From Pseudomonas sp. PDM14 (GTDB lineage Bacteria; Pseudomonadota; Gammaproteobacteria; Pseudomonadales; Pseudomonadaceae), in the NCBI RefSeq assembly GCF_014851905.1, contig NZ_JACVAQ010000003.1, forward strand, positions 372,001 to 436,000: DNA of 64,000 nucleotides, read 5' to 3'. The stretch's first letter is position 1, and every line of letters starts with the position of its first letter. The notes beneath the pieces are model-generated. The model was not told the origin of the DNA, did no database searches, and saw only the letters and a program-made list of their open reading frames with translations. The position numbers and the translations under genes are program-made. Shown in pieces: positions 1 through 8,655 of the stretch.

Positions 1-140
1 CGGCGGTGGCCGGGCTGCGGGTGTCCGGCGCCTTTCCGCTGGATGATACCGACCTGGCCCTGGCAGCCCTGGAAAGTGGCTTCCCGCTGCAGGTGGTGCG
101 CCGTACCCGCTACTGGGTCAGCGTAGTGCCACGGGCCTGA
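1..140 (+). CDS. FecR-family anti-sigma factor, C-terminal end (partial)
   Basis: Reading from base 3, the window opens inside a gene that ends at the TGA at 138-140. The visible 45 residues include SGAFPLDDTDLALAALES and end YWVSVVPRA. This is the typical FecR C-terminus: a short STN-like (secretin/TonB N-terminal) fold that contacts the receptor signalling domain. FecR proteins sit in the inner membrane and pass the substrate-loaded signal from a TonB receptor to an ECF sigma factor. The receptor at 260-2701 follows on the same strand and carries the matching STN domain, so the two are very probably partners. The cognate sigma gene should lie just upstream, outside the window. Confidence 0.8.
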   Translation, partial: AVAGLRVSGAFPLDDTDLALAALESGFPLQVVRRTRYWVSVVPRA

Positions 141-159
141 GCCGCGGTGATTTGCGCCC

Positions 160-200
160 GGCGTGAAAATAATTGTTCGCAGCGTTGCACTTTTGTCCGG
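160..200 (+). promoter_or_regulatory. candidate iron-starvation sigma (FecI-type) promoter for the receptor at 260
   Basis: The 119-bp gap between the fecR end and the receptor holds an AT-rich block, GAAAATAATTGTTCGC, followed about 17 bases later by CACTTTTGTCC. This loosely resembles the -35/-10 layout used by FecI-class sigma factors. No clear Fur box is seen, as expected for a sigma-activated receptor. Base-level assignment is inference. Confidence 0.25.
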
Positions 201-259
201 TTTGTTTCGGCTCCCAGTGCATTAGCGGCCCATTTGGCCGATTGCAGAGGGGAGAAACC

Positions 260-2701
260 ATGTCGCGCCACACCGTCCACCGCCCACACCCGCTGGTCCG
301 TGCCATCCAGGCTGCGCTGCTGTGCGCCAGCGTCAGTGCCGCCTTGCCGGTCATGGCCGCCGATGCCGCTACGCCCGGTAGCGCCCAGACCAGCCGTTCG
401 TTTGCCGTCGCTGCCGGCTCGCTGACCGAAGCCCTCAGCCGCTTCGCCAGTGCCGCCGGCGTGGCGCTGTCGTTCGATGCGGCGCAGACCGAAGGGCGTC
501 GTTCACCCGGCCTGCGTGGCGAGTACTCGGTGGAGTCCGGCTTCGCCACGCTGCTCGCCGGCAGTGGCCTGCAGGCCGTGCGCCAGGGCAATGGCAGCTA
601 CATCCTGCTCGGCGGTGACGGCAATGGTGCGGTGGAGTTGGGCGCGACCAACGTCTCCGGGCTGGTCAGCGCGACCACCGAAGGCAGCCGTTCCTACACC
701 GCCAACCGGGTGACCCTGGGCAAGGGCGAGCATTCGCTGAAGGAAATCCCGCAGTCGGTGACGGTGATCACCCGCCAGCGCATGGATGACCAGAACCTCA
801 ACACCCTCGATCAGGTGCTGGAGCAGAGCACCGGCATCACCACCTTCCAGAGCCCATCCGGCGGCAAGTACGTGTACTCGCGCGGTTTCGAGGTCGACAC
901 CTACCAGTACGACGGCGTGGCGATGAACCGCCGTTTCTACACCCGTGGCAACAGCTTCGTCGCCGACACCCTGATCTACGACCGCGTGGAACTGCTGCGC
1001 GGCGCCAACGGCCTGCTGCAGGGTTCGGGTGGGCCGGGCGCCGCCATCAACCTGGTGCGCAAACGACCCAAAGCCGAACCTGCCGTATCGATCACCGCCA
1101 GTGCCGGCTCCTGGGACACCTATCGGCAGAGCATCGATGCCAGCACACCGCTGACGGCCGATGGCGCCTTGCGCGGTCGTGTGGTGGCCGGGCATGAAGA
1201 CCGCGACTACTTCTACGACACCGCCGAAAGCCGCAAGAACGTGCTCTACGGCATTCTCGAATACGAGTTCAGCCCGGCCACGGTGCTGGCCGTGGGTGCC
1301 AGCGTGGAGGACCTGAAGTCCACGCCGTTCTTCGGTGGTCTGCCGCGCAACCAGGGGGGCAGCGGCACCAGCGCCAGCCGCTCGACCTTCTACGGCGCCG
1401 ACTGGAACAAGTGGGACAACAAGCAGGTGACCTACTTCAGCGACCTGACCCACGACTTCAACGATGACTGGCGGCTGAAAGTAGCGGGCAGCTACGTGCG
1501 CGAAACCAACGACATGCTCTACGCCTTCAGCCGTGGCGCGGTGAATGAGGCAACCGGCAACGGCCTCAACGCCCGGGCGTACCTGTACGACTTCGAGAAC
1601 ACCAACAAGGCCATCGACATCAACCTCGCCGGCAAATGGCAGGCCTTCGAGCGCGAGCATGAAGTGATCGTCGGCGCCAACGCCAACGACCTGGAAAACG
1701 ACGACCTGATGGCGGGCAACTACACATTCCCCGGCTTCGTGCCGAACATTTACGACCCGGTGTCGCCGCCACGACCCAGCGATGCCACGCTGATGAACCT
1801 GCCCTATTCGGCCTACACCGACGGCCGTATCCGCCAGAACGGCCTCTACGGGGTGGTGCGTTACAAGCTTGCTGACCCGTTGACCGCCGTGCTCGGTGGT
1901 CGGGTCAGCAATTACACCTCGACCTTCGACTCCACCAGCGTGCAGACCGGCGTGACCAGCCCGTCCAAGGTCAAGGAAACCGGTGTGGTGACCCCATACG
2001 CGGGCCTGATCTACGCCTTGAACGAGCAGTGGTCGGCGTATGTCAGCTATGCGGATATCTTCCAGCCGCAGACCGACATCACCGCCGACAACCAGACGAT
2101 CGAACCGATTGTCGGCAGCAACTACGAACTGGGCTTGAAGGGCGAATTGCTCGATGGCCGTGTAAACACCAGCTTCTCGGTCTTCCGTATCGAGCAGGAA
2201 AACAAGGCGTTCTACGACGAGCTCGGTGCTGTCAGCGCGACAGGCACGGTGCGGGCGGAAGGCTTCGATGCCGAGATCAGCGGCGAGGTGCTGACCGACC
2301 TGCAACTGTTTGCCGGCTACACCTACACCACCACCGAGAACATCAAGGCCTCAGAGGGCGAGGGTGAATCGTTCAACCCGGCAACCCCGCGGCACATGCT
2401 GCGCCTGTGGGCGGACTATCGCCTGCCGGGTGAGTGGAATCGCCTGAGCATCGGTGCCGGTGGCAGCGTGCAGAGCAAGACCTTCAACAGCAACTTCTAC
2501 ACCAAACCATACATCGAGCAAGGCGGTTACGCGATCTGGAACGCGCGCGTTGGCTACCGCTTCAACGAGAACTTCAGCGCCGCCATCAACGGCAACAACC
2601 TGCTCGACAAGCGCTATTTCTCCACCGTTGGCCACATGAACTCGGATAGCTACTTCGGCGAACCGCGCAACTACACGCTGACCCTCAAGGCGGATTTCTA
2701 A
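260..2701 (+). CDS. TonB-dependent siderophore receptor with signalling (STN) domain
   Basis: An 813-residue outer-membrane receptor that imports a ferric siderophore using TonB energy and signals substrate binding to FecR. The ATG at 260 is chosen because GAGGGGAGA precedes it; an upstream in-frame ATG at 173 lacks a ribosome site. Order: signal peptide (about residues 1-34, ending VMAADA), STN domain (about 46-100, starting RSFAVAAGSLTEALSRF), plug (about 160-275, containing IPQSVTVITRQRMDD and RVELLRGANGLLQGSG), then a beta barrel ending in the terminal phenylalanine typical of outer-membrane proteins (TLTLKADF). Plug and barrel motifs resemble the FpvA/FhuE group, but the ligand cannot be read from sequence. 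It follows a fecR end at 140, forming a cell-surface signalling unit. Confidence 0.9.
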   Translation: MSRHTVHRPHPLVRAIQAALLCASVSAALPVMAADAATPGSAQTSRSFAVAAGSLTEALSRFASAAGVALSFDAAQTEGRRSPGLRGEYSVESGFATLLAGSGLQAVRQGNGSYILLGGDGNGAVELGATNVSGLVSATTEGSRSYTANRVTLGKGEHSLKEIPQSVTVITRQRMDDQNLNTLDQVLEQSTGITTFQSPSGGKYVYSRGFEVDTYQYDGVAMNRRFYTRGNSFVADTLIYDRVELLRGANGLLQGSGGPGAAINLVRKRPKAEPAVSITASAGSWDTYRQSIDASTPLTADGALRGRVVAGHEDRDYFYDTAESRKNVLYGILEYEFSPATVLAVGASVEDLKSTPFFGGLPRNQGGSGTSASRSTFYGADWNKWDNKQVTYFSDLTHDFNDDWRLKVAGSYVRETNDMLYAFSRGAVNEATGNGLNARAYLYDFENTNKAIDINLAGKWQAFEREHEVIVGANANDLENDDLMAGNYTFPGFVPNIYDPVSPPRPSDATLMNLPYSAYTDGRIRQNGLYGVVRYKLADPLTAVLGGRVSNYTSTFDSTSVQTGVTSPSKVKETGVVTPYAGLIYALNEQWSAYVSYADIFQPQTDITADNQTIEPIVGSNYELGLKGELLDGRVNTSFSVFRIEQENKAFYDELGAVSATGTVRAEGFDAEISGEVLTDLQLFAGYTYTTTENIKASEGEGESFNPATPRHMLRLWADYRLPGEWNRLSIGAGGSVQSKTFNSNFYTKPYIEQGGYAIWNARVGYRFNENFSAAINGNNLLDKRYFSTVGHMNSDSYFGEPRNYTLTLKADF

Positions 2702-2843
2702 GAATCCGCGCTGCCTCTCTCGCAGGGGGGCGCCGGCAAGCCCACAAGTGGTGTGCGGTGCGCACGGCGCGCCCTACGGGGCGTCTCTCCGAGGTGTAGG
2801 CCGGAGGTTCTCGGGTGAGTCAGTCGCTTGGCCTTGAGAAACC
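2702..2843. repeat. dispersed intergenic repeat (GTGCGCACGGCGCGCCCTACG type)
   Basis: The gap between the receptor and the convergent diguanylate cyclase contains GTGCGCACGGCGCGCCCTAC around 2755-2775. I recognise this as a type of intergenic repeat common in Pseudomonas genomes. No open frame and no convincing T-tailed terminator were seen. Confidence 0.35.
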
Positions 2844-3971
2844 TCAGATCGCCATCACCAGACGGTCGCGGCCCTGTTCCTTGGCGCGGTAGAGGGCGTC
2901 GTCGACGCGCTTGAAGAAGGCTTCGGCGCTGGCGTCCTGGGCGGCATCGTAGCTGCCCAGGCCGAGGCTGGCGGTAAGCGGCAGGTGGCGCTGGCCGGGG
3001 ATGTCGAGGCCGTTGCTGTCGAGGTCGCGCAGGAACACCTCGGCCAGCTCGCGGGCCTGTTCCAGTGGCGTATCGATCATCAGCACGCCGAACTCCTCGC
3101 CCCCCAGGCGCAGCAGCGCATCGCTGTCGCGGCGAAACACCAGGCGCATGCGCTCGGCGAAGGCGTGCAGGCAGAGGTCGCCGACCGCGTGGCCGTACTC
3201 GTCGTTGATGCGCTTGAAGAAGTCGATGTCGAGCAGTACCAGTGACAGCGGGCTGCCCTGGCGCTGCACGCTGGCGACCATCGCTGGGAACAGGCTGTTG
3301 AACTGCAGACGGTTGCCCAGCTGGGTCAGGCTGTCGGTGCGGCTGAGCAGGTCGTAGCGCTCGCGTTGGTCGAGCAACTGCTGCTCCAGGGTCAGGGTGG
3401 CGTGGTATTCGCGGTGGCTGCGGTTGAGCGCCAGCAGCAGGTAGCTGAGGTAGAACGCCAGGGTGATCAGGATCGCGCTCTGGCTCTGCCACTGCAGGCC
3501 GAGTACCACCAGGCCGGGCAGGTAGAGCAGGAGGATGGCGCCGATGCCGCGAGCCTTGCGCATGGGGAAGTTGAACGCCATCGCGGTGCTGAAGGCCACG
3601 GTGCTGAGGGTGGCGATCAGCCGCGAGGGCTCGAACTGCAGGTCGGACCAGGCCCAGGCATGCACCAGGCCCCAGCCCAGCGAGGTGATCAGAATCAGGC
3701 TCCAGTGGCGGTCGACCCAGCCGCGCAGTTCGGCTTCGCCGTGGTGCGCCGGCAGCTTGTGTACCAGGCGCAGGCCGAGCATGGCGCAGAAGAACAGGGT
3801 GAGGGCGACGCCGCTGAGCGCCATCTCGCCCGGCGCGCGGCTGAACAGCCAGGTGAGCAGCCAGGCCAGCAGGTAGTAGATGCCGCCGAGGCGTGTGCGG
3901 ATGCGGGTGTCTTGTGCTTCGCGCCAGATGGCGAAGGTGTGTGTCAGGCGCGGCAGATCGGCGTTTGTCAT
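2844..3971 (-). CDS. membrane-anchored diguanylate cyclase (GGDEF)
   Basis: A 375-residue protein that makes c-di-GMP from two GTP. The N-terminal half (about 25-200) has several hydrophobic segments such as IYYLLAWLLTWLF and AILITLAFYLSYLLLAL and acts as a membrane sensor of unknown input. The C-terminal GGDEF domain (about 215-375) has an intact active site, RLGGEEFGVL (near residue 292). An intact product-inhibition site, RDSD, lies five residues before it. It should therefore be an active, feedback-inhibited cyclase. It is convergent with the receptor at 2701 and stands alone. The start at 3971 gives MTNADLPRLTHTFAIW. Confidence 0.9.
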   Translation of the reverse strand: MTNADLPRLTHTFAIWREAQDTRIRTRLGGIYYLLAWLLTWLFSRAPGEMALSGVALTLFFCAMLGLRLVHKLPAHHGEAELRGWVDRHWSLILITSLGWGLVHAWAWSDLQFEPSRLIATLSTVAFSTAMAFNFPMRKARGIGAILLLYLPGLVVLGLQWQSQSAILITLAFYLSYLLLALNRSHREYHATLTLEQQLLDQRERYDLLSRTDSLTQLGNRLQFNSLFPAMVASVQRQGSPLSLVLLDIDFFKRINDEYGHAVGDLCLHAFAERMRLVFRRDSDALLRLGGEEFGVLMIDTPLEQARELAEVFLRDLDSNGLDIPGQRHLPLTASLGLGSYDAAQDASAEAFFKRVDDALYRAKEQGRDRLVMAI

Positions 3972-4222
3972 GTGCTGTGATCACAAATACGACGCAGTGA
4001 GCATAGCGCCGCGCCTGCGGCGATGGAAGCAAAGTGCTATCGCAGTTGGCAGGCATTTTCCTCACCCCGGACAGCCGGTCAGGAACTCTTTTCTGCCAAC
4101 TCAATCGAAAGCCCGCGCTAGACGGCGCGGCTTGGTTTTCGCGGAGTTTTCCGGCGGCCAGTCGGATTGCAATAATCCACGGGCAGACTGCCCGTCTCCG
4201 CTGTATCCACGAGAAATGACCC

Positions 4223-5161
4223 TTGATGATCTCCGCTGCGAAGGGGGTGCTAGGACGGCTGCCCGTGTTGAGCCCATGGAAGTGGGCGCTGTTGGCGACA
4301 CTGCTGGTGCTGGCCTATCAGGTACAGACGCGGCATCTGGATAACCGCCTGTACTTCTGGATCAAGACCTCGTGGCACGAGACCGAATGGCAGGATCGCA
4401 GCCTGTGGTTGCCCGAGTACCAGGTGAGCATCGATGCCAAGGTGGTGCCTGGGGTGAGCAACAACCTCTCCGGGCTGACCTACGACGAACGCCGCGACCA
4501 CCTCTGGGCCGTGCTCAACAACCCGGAAGAACTGCTGGCGATGAGCAAGGATGGCGAAGTCCTGGCGCGCTACCCGCTGAGCGGGTTCAAGGACGTGGAG
4601 GGCATCACCTACCTGGGCGACGACCTCCTGCTGCTGACCGAAGAGCGCACCCAGGCGCTGGTGGTGGTGCGGGTGCCGCAGCAGCCAGGGCCGCTGTACC
4701 GCGAGGATGGCCGCGCGCTGACCCTGGGCATCCAGCTCGGCGGCAATCAGGGCTTCGAGGGCGCCGGCTACGACCGTGCGCGTGATCGCCTGTTCGTGGT
4801 CAAGGAGCATTCGCCGCGCAAGCTCTACGAGATCCGCGGACTGAAGGGCAGCCTGCAGGGCAACTTCAATCTCGAGGTGATCGACCGCGACGAGTGGATC
4901 CAGCACAAGGTCTTCGCCACCGACCTGTCCTCGGTACACTTCGATGAGCAGACCGGCCACCTGGCCCTGCTCAGCGACGAATCCAAGCTGCTGCTGGAAC
5001 TCGATGGCAACGGCAAGCTGATCAGCTTCCGCTCGCTGCTCGGCGGCTTCGCCGGCTTGCGTGACAGCGTTCCGCAGGGCGAGGGCATGACCCTAGACGA
5101 CCAGGGCAATCTCTACCTGGTCAGCGAGCCCAACCTGTTCTACCGCTTCGAGCGCGGCTGA
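4223..5161 (+). CDS. SdiA-regulated-domain (YjiK-type) protein
   Basis: A 312-residue protein with one N-terminal membrane anchor (WKWALLATLLVLAYQV, about 20-35), then a domain of beta-propeller character. GVSNNLSGLTYDERRDHLWA, KDVEGITYLGDDLLLLTEER and PQGEGMTLDDQGNLYLVSEP match the SdiA-regulated (YjiK) family. These are predicted periplasmic or surface-associated propellers of poorly known role. Starts TTG 4223 and ATG 4226 are both possible; GAGA at 4211 gives better spacing to the TTG. The stop codon abuts the stop of the convergent transporter gene (TGATCA) with no gap. Confidence 0.8.
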   Translation: MMISAAKGVLGRLPVLSPWKWALLATLLVLAYQVQTRHLDNRLYFWIKTSWHETEWQDRSLWLPEYQVSIDAKVVPGVSNNLSGLTYDERRDHLWAVLNNPEELLAMSKDGEVLARYPLSGFKDVEGITYLGDDLLLLTEERTQALVVVRVPQQPGPLYREDGRALTLGIQLGGNQGFEGAGYDRARDRLFVVKEHSPRKLYEIRGLKGSLQGNFNLEVIDRDEWIQHKVFATDLSSVHFDEQTGHLALLSDESKLLLELDGNGKLISFRSLLGGFAGLRDSVPQGEGMTLDDQGNLYLVSEPNLFYRFERG

Positions 5162-5605
5162 TCAGCCACGGCGGATCAACCACACGCCGCCAATGATCAG
5201 TGTCAGCCCGGCGATCTTGCCAAGGCTGATCGGCGCCTCGCGAAAGCCGGCCCAGCCGTGGTGGTCGAGCAGCAGGGCCATGCCCAGTTGCCCGGCCAGC
5301 ACCAGCGACATGAACAGCAGGGCGCCGATGCGCGGCCCGGCAAAGGCCGCGGTGGCGATGAAGAAGGCCCCCATCAGGCCGCCGCTCCATTGCCACCAGT
5401 TGAGGCTTTTCATGGCCGCCAGGCTCGGGACTTCCCGCTGCACGATGACCACCGCCAGCAGCGCCAGCATGCCGACCACGAACGACACCAGAGACGCCGC
5501 CAGTACGCTGGACAGGTTCTTCGCCAGCTGGCCGTTGATACCGGCCTGCAGCGGCATCACGGCGCCAGCGAGCAGGGGCAGGGCAAGTAACCACCAAGGG
5601 TGCAT
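5162..5605 (-). CDS. small DMT-family transporter (YdcZ/DUF606 type)
   Basis: A 147-residue inner-membrane protein of the drug/metabolite transporter superfamily, half-size group (DUF606/YdcZ), with about five transmembrane helices. Visible segments include WWLLALPLLAGAVMPLQAGI, LAASLVSFVVGMLALLAVVI and IAGLTLIIGGVWLI. The short form usually works as a dimer; the substrate is unknown. The reading frame extends to 5761, but ATG 5605 is preferred: GGAG sits six bases before it, and the hydrophobic N-terminus begins MHPWWLL. It lies 55 bases downstream of the acetyltransferase gene on the same strand and may be co-transcribed with it. Confidence 0.85.
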   Translation of the reverse strand: MHPWWLLALPLLAGAVMPLQAGINGQLAKNLSSVLAASLVSFVVGMLALLAVVIVQREVPSLAAMKSLNWWQWSGGLMGAFFIATAAFAGPRIGALLFMSLVLAGQLGMALLLDHHGWAGFREAPISLGKIAGLTLIIGGVWLIRRG

Positions 5606-5660
5606 GTCCATCTCCGTGAACTGAAAGGGGGCGTCAGTATGGGTGAAACGGATCGTTCGG

Positions 5661-6152
5661 TCAGCTTTGCAGCGGTTTGACGAACTGCACCAGGGCCACG
5701 CGTTCGCCGTTCGGCTGCTGGCGTTCGACCACGCCTTCGACCTGATAGCCGAGGCGCGCATAGAGCAGCATGGCCGCGGTGTTGCCGTTGAAGCAGCCGG
5801 CCTTGAGCTGGCGGGCGAGGAAGTCGCGGGCGGCCTGCTGCTCCATCACGCCGATCAGGTACTGCGCCACGCCTTGGCTGCGTGCCCACGGCGCGATCAT
5901 CAGGTTGCCCAGAGCGCAGAATTCGCCGGCCTGGCTCTGGTAGAAGTTGGCGTAGCCGGCGGGGCGCCCGTCGAGCATGGCCAAGGTGCTGCCCTGGCGC
6001 TGCGCGAAGGCTTCGCCGAGCTGTTCCGGGGTCAGTGGCCAGTGCGCCCGCGGGAAGGCGTAGAACAGCTCGCTGGCGTTGCGCACGAAACTGCAGACCT
6101 CGGCCAGGTCACCGGCCAGGGCGGCGCGGTGTGCGAGGTACTGATCACTCAT
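5661..6152 (-). CDS. GNAT-family N-acetyltransferase
   Basis: A 163-residue acetyltransferase predicted to move an acetyl group from acetyl-CoA to an unknown amine. The acetyl-CoA binding part is visible as LGNLMIAPWARSQGVAQYLI (about residues 83-102), with the pyrophosphate-loop pattern R-S-Q-G-V-A. It is followed by CFNGNTAAMLLYARLGY, the usual GNAT motif B region. The ATG at 6152 overlaps the stop of the upstream lipoprotein gene (ATGA). This strongly suggests translational coupling, and it rules out the long upstream extension of the frame. Confidence 0.88.
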   Translation of the reverse strand: MSDQYLAHRAALAGDLAEVCSFVRNASELFYAFPRAHWPLTPEQLGEAFAQRQGSTLAMLDGRPAGYANFYQSQAGEFCALGNLMIAPWARSQGVAQYLIGVMEQQAARDFLARQLKAGCFNGNTAAMLLYARLGYQVEGVVERQQPNGERVALVQFVKPLQS

Positions 6153-6718
6153 TGCGGTGGGTACTGCGCCAGCACGCGGGCCACGGTGTTGCGGATCGCG
6201 GTTTCGCGCTCGTTCGGCGCGAGCGGTTTGGTGCGCATGACTTCCTCGGCGCTGCCGCGCCAGACCAGCTTGCCGTCCTTGCCGTCGAGCAGGTCGATCT
6301 GCAGGGTCGCCACCTTGTAGTCGAGGGTACGCGTCTCGGTCTGGATCGGGCCGCCCCAGCCGCCCCAACCACCCCAGCCGCCGCCCCAGTAACCGCCGCC
6401 AAAATTGGTGCTGACCTGCTCCTGGCGCTGGTCGACGATCAGGTAGACCTGCACCTTGAGGTCTGGCGGGTTGCCGGCCTGGGCCGGGCGCAGGCCGCGC
6501 TGGTCGAGCTGCTCGCCGACCGCGGCACGCACGCGCTGCTCGGTGAGGTCGCTTTTGATGCGCGGGTCTTCCGGGCGATAGACCAGTGCCGGCTCCTGCC
6601 AGGCCCAATCGCGGTAGCCGCCAAAGTCGCGGGTGGCATCGAAATCGCGGTCGACCTGTTGGGTCTGGCAGGCTGCCAGCAGGACGAGGGTGGACGTGAG
6701 CAGCAGGCGGACGAGCAT
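6149..6718 (-). CDS. DUF4136 lipoprotein with Gly/Trp-rich insert
   Basis: A 189-residue outer-envelope lipoprotein. The ATG at 6718 follows GGAGG with good spacing; the frame upstream lacks a site. The signal MLVRLLLTSTLVLLAACQ ends in a lipobox (LAAC). The rest matches the DUF4136 pattern: FGGYRDWAWQEPA near the start, [18 protein letters not shown], then VQVYLIVD and KVATLQIDLLDGKDGKLVW. A tract around residues 107-123, GGGYWGGGWGGWGGWGG, is made of repeated GGW units. The next gene, 6804-7403, is a paralogue, so this is a tandem pair. Function is unknown. The stop overlaps the acetyltransferase start. Confidence 0.85.
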   Translation of the reverse strand: MLVRLLLTSTLVLLAACQTQQVDRDFDATRDFGGYRDWAWQEPALVYRPEDPRIKSDLTEQRVRAAVGEQLDQRGLRPAQAGNPPDLKVQVYLIVDQRQEQVSTNFGGGYWGGGWGGWGGWGGPIQTETRTLDYKVATLQIDLLDGKDGKLVWRGSAEEVMRTKPLAPNERETAIRNTVARVLAQYPPQ

Positions 6719-6803
6719 GGTCAAAACCTCCGAGGCAGAGCCCCTAGCGAAGCGCATTGCCTGCCAGGCGGCAAGCGGCGCATGTAATCGAATCGTACCG
6801 CCG

Positions 6804-7403
6804 TCAGGACGGCGGGAAGGCGCCGAGGGCCTTGTTCACCGCCTCGCGCAGGGCGTCGGCGCGTTCCGACTGGCTGCCCTCGCTGCGTGCCTCGGCATTG
6901 CCGCTCCACACTGGCTGGCCGCTGCGGCCATCGAACATATCGATGCGCACCACGGCGACTTCCACTTCGTAGTTGCGGGTGAGCGGTACGCTGCCGTACA
7001 TGCCGTAGCGGTCACCATACGGACCATTGCCGTAGTAGCTGCCGTAGTCATCGCGCACCTGGTACTGGCGGCGCTCCAGGCGCAGGTCGGCGCTCACCTG
7101 CAGGTCGGCGCTGGCGTTCTGCTGTGCCGGGCGCAGGCCGCGCTGGTCGAGGCTGTTGCTCAGCGCTTCGGCGAGCAGGGCGCTGTCGGCCCAAGCGCTG
7201 CCGGCCGGCAACTGGCCGTTGCGCCAGCTCCAGTTGCGGTAGCGCGAATAGTCGCGCGGCGCGGCGGGGTAGGCGCTGCGGTCGAAATGCTCGGCCACGC
7301 CGGCAGGGGCGGGCGGCAGTGGGCGTGAGTCGGCGACATAGGGATTGCTGCTCTGACAGGCGACGAGCAGCGGCAGGACGATGAGCGACAACTGGGTTTT
7401 CAT
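6804..7403 (-). CDS. DUF4136 lipoprotein (paralogue of 6149-6718)
   Basis: A 199-residue lipoprotein beginning [18 protein letters not shown], with a lipobox (LVAC). It shares with the downstream gene the segments [40 protein letters not shown] and [18 protein letters not shown], the DUF4136 pattern. The middle carries a Gly/Tyr-rich stretch ([17 protein letters not shown]) where the neighbour has Gly/Trp. The two probably arose by duplication and are read together, 85 bases apart. Function is unknown; the family is found in bacterial envelopes. Confidence 0.85.
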   Translation of the reverse strand: MKTQLSLIVLPLLVACQSSNPYVADSRPLPPAPAGVAEHFDRSAYPAAPRDYSRYRNWSWRNGQLPAGSAWADSALLAEALSNSLDQRGLRPAQQNASADLQVSADLRLERRQYQVRDDYGSYYGNGPYGDRYGMYGSVPLTRNYEVEVAVVRIDMFDGRSGQPVWSGNAEARSEGSQSERADALREAVNKALGAFPPS

Positions 7404-7445
7404 GGCGGCCTCCGGGGCCGGTCGTACGGCAGTGTGTGGCGCTGA

Positions 7446-8195
7446 TTACAGCGGCCGACAGATCCAGTGTAGATAGCGCCCGAGCCCGGCGAAGGCCGGA
7501 TGGCGACGGTGCGCCAGCTCCATCTCCAGCAGGTCGGTAACGGCCGCCTTGGCTTGGAATTCGCTCGGCATGTAGTCCTGGAACACGCGCACGCCGCTCT
7601 GGCTTTCGACCGTCCAGCGGCCGGCGAGTTGCGCCGCGAGTTCGCGCGGGTCAAGCGGCGCCTGCGGAGTCAGGCTCTGGCCTTCACCGGCGAAACGCGC
7701 CTTGCGCAGCTTGCGGAAGTGGCCCTTGAGCAGGTTGCGGTAGATCAGCGCATCCTTGTTGTAGAACGCCAGCGACAGCCAGCCTGCGGGCGTGGTGAGC
7801 GCATGCAGCACCGGCAGGATGGCGTGCGGCTCGGCCAGCCATTCCAGCACGGCATGACACAGCACCAGGTCGTAGGGCTGTTCGAGTTGCGCTGGCAGGT
7901 CCTGCCAGGGCGCCTGGATGAACTGCGCCGGGACGCCGGCTTCGGCAAAGCGCTGGCGCGCGCCGGCGAGCATCGGCTCGGCCGGCTCGGCCAGGGTCAC
8001 CTGGTGCCCCTGCTGGGCCAGCCACAGCGACATGTGGCCCAGCCCGGCGCCGATATCCAGCACGCGCAGCGGGCGCGGCGGCAGGGCTTCGGCCAGGTCG
8101 GCCTGGAGCACGGCGAGACGAATCGCGCCCTTGGCACCGCCGTAGATCTTCTCGGCGAAGCGGGTGGCGAGTTCATCGAAATGACGGTCGGACAT
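7446..8195 (-). CDS. cmoM: tRNA 5-carboxymethoxyuridine methyltransferase CmoM
   Basis: A 249-residue class I SAM-dependent methyltransferase. The SAM loop is VLDIGAGLGHMSLWLAQQG (about 44-62), followed by the acidic motif VTLAEPAEPM and DLVLCHAVLEWLAEP. The opening DRHFDELATRFAEKIYGGAKG and later TGVRVF-like segment (SGVRVFQDYMPSEFQ) match E. coli CmoM (formerly SmtA/YafE). That enzyme methylates cmo5U to mcmo5U at the wobble base of some tRNAs. The start codon shares one base with the upstream pyrophosphohydrolase stop (TGATG), indicating coupled translation. Confidence 0.85.
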   Translation of the reverse strand: MSDRHFDELATRFAEKIYGGAKGAIRLAVLQADLAEALPPRPLRVLDIGAGLGHMSLWLAQQGHQVTLAEPAEPMLAGARQRFAEAGVPAQFIQAPWQDLPAQLEQPYDLVLCHAVLEWLAEPHAILPVLHALTTPAGWLSLAFYNKDALIYRNLLKGHFRKLRKARFAGEGQSLTPQAPLDPRELAAQLAGRWTVESQSGVRVFQDYMPSEFQAKAAVTDLLEMELAHRRHPAFAGLGRYLHWICRPL

Positions 8196-8497
8196 CAGCT
8201 GAAGCGCCTTTCGTTATCGGCCAGTTTGGCGCGCACCACCTGCTCCATGTCGATGCCCAGTTCGGCACACAGCAGCAACAGATAGAGCACCACGTCGCCG
8301 ACTTCCTGGCCGGCGTGCTCGCGCTGCGCGGCATCGAGCTGACGTGACTGGTCTTCGCTCAGCCACTGGAAGATTTCCACCAGCTCGGCCATTTCCACGC
8401 TGGCGGCCATGGCCAGGTTCTTCGGGCTGTGGAAGCCGCGCCAGTCGTTGCGGTCGCGAATGGCGTGCAGGCGCTGGGTGAGTTCGGTGAGGTTCAT
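8195..8497 (-). CDS. MazG-like nucleotide pyrophosphohydrolase
   Basis: A 100-residue all-alpha NTP pyrophosphatase of the MazG/RS21-C6 group, predicted to hydrolyse non-canonical or excess nucleotides such as dCTP to the monophosphate and pyrophosphate. The metal-binding pattern is present: EMAELVEIFQW (the E-x-x-E helix, about 35-45) and EVGDVVLYLLLLCAELGID (the E-x-x-D helix, about 65-83). Length fits the short dCTP-pyrophosphatase-type members. It is the first gene of a two-gene unit with cmoM. Confidence 0.85.
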   Translation of the reverse strand: MNLTELTQRLHAIRDRNDWRGFHSPKNLAMAASVEMAELVEIFQWLSEDQSRQLDAAQREHAGQEVGDVVLYLLLLCAELGIDMEQVVRAKLADNERRFS

Positions 8498-8655
8498 CGG
8501 TAATTCCGCAGGCCGGTCGGCCTGAGTTGAGCGGGGTGGCGGCGGCGTGTGACGCGCCGTCGCCAGTTTGACACGAGAGGGGCGTGGGGGCGTTTGCTCA
8601 CGCGCTGCGGCTGCGGCCGGGCAGGCCCGGATGCGCGCAGCGCGTGAAGAGGCGC

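Noticed and set aside
503..2305. 600-residue open frame antisense to the first receptor
   Set aside because: Shadow composition, no motifs, opposite strand is a full TonB receptor.
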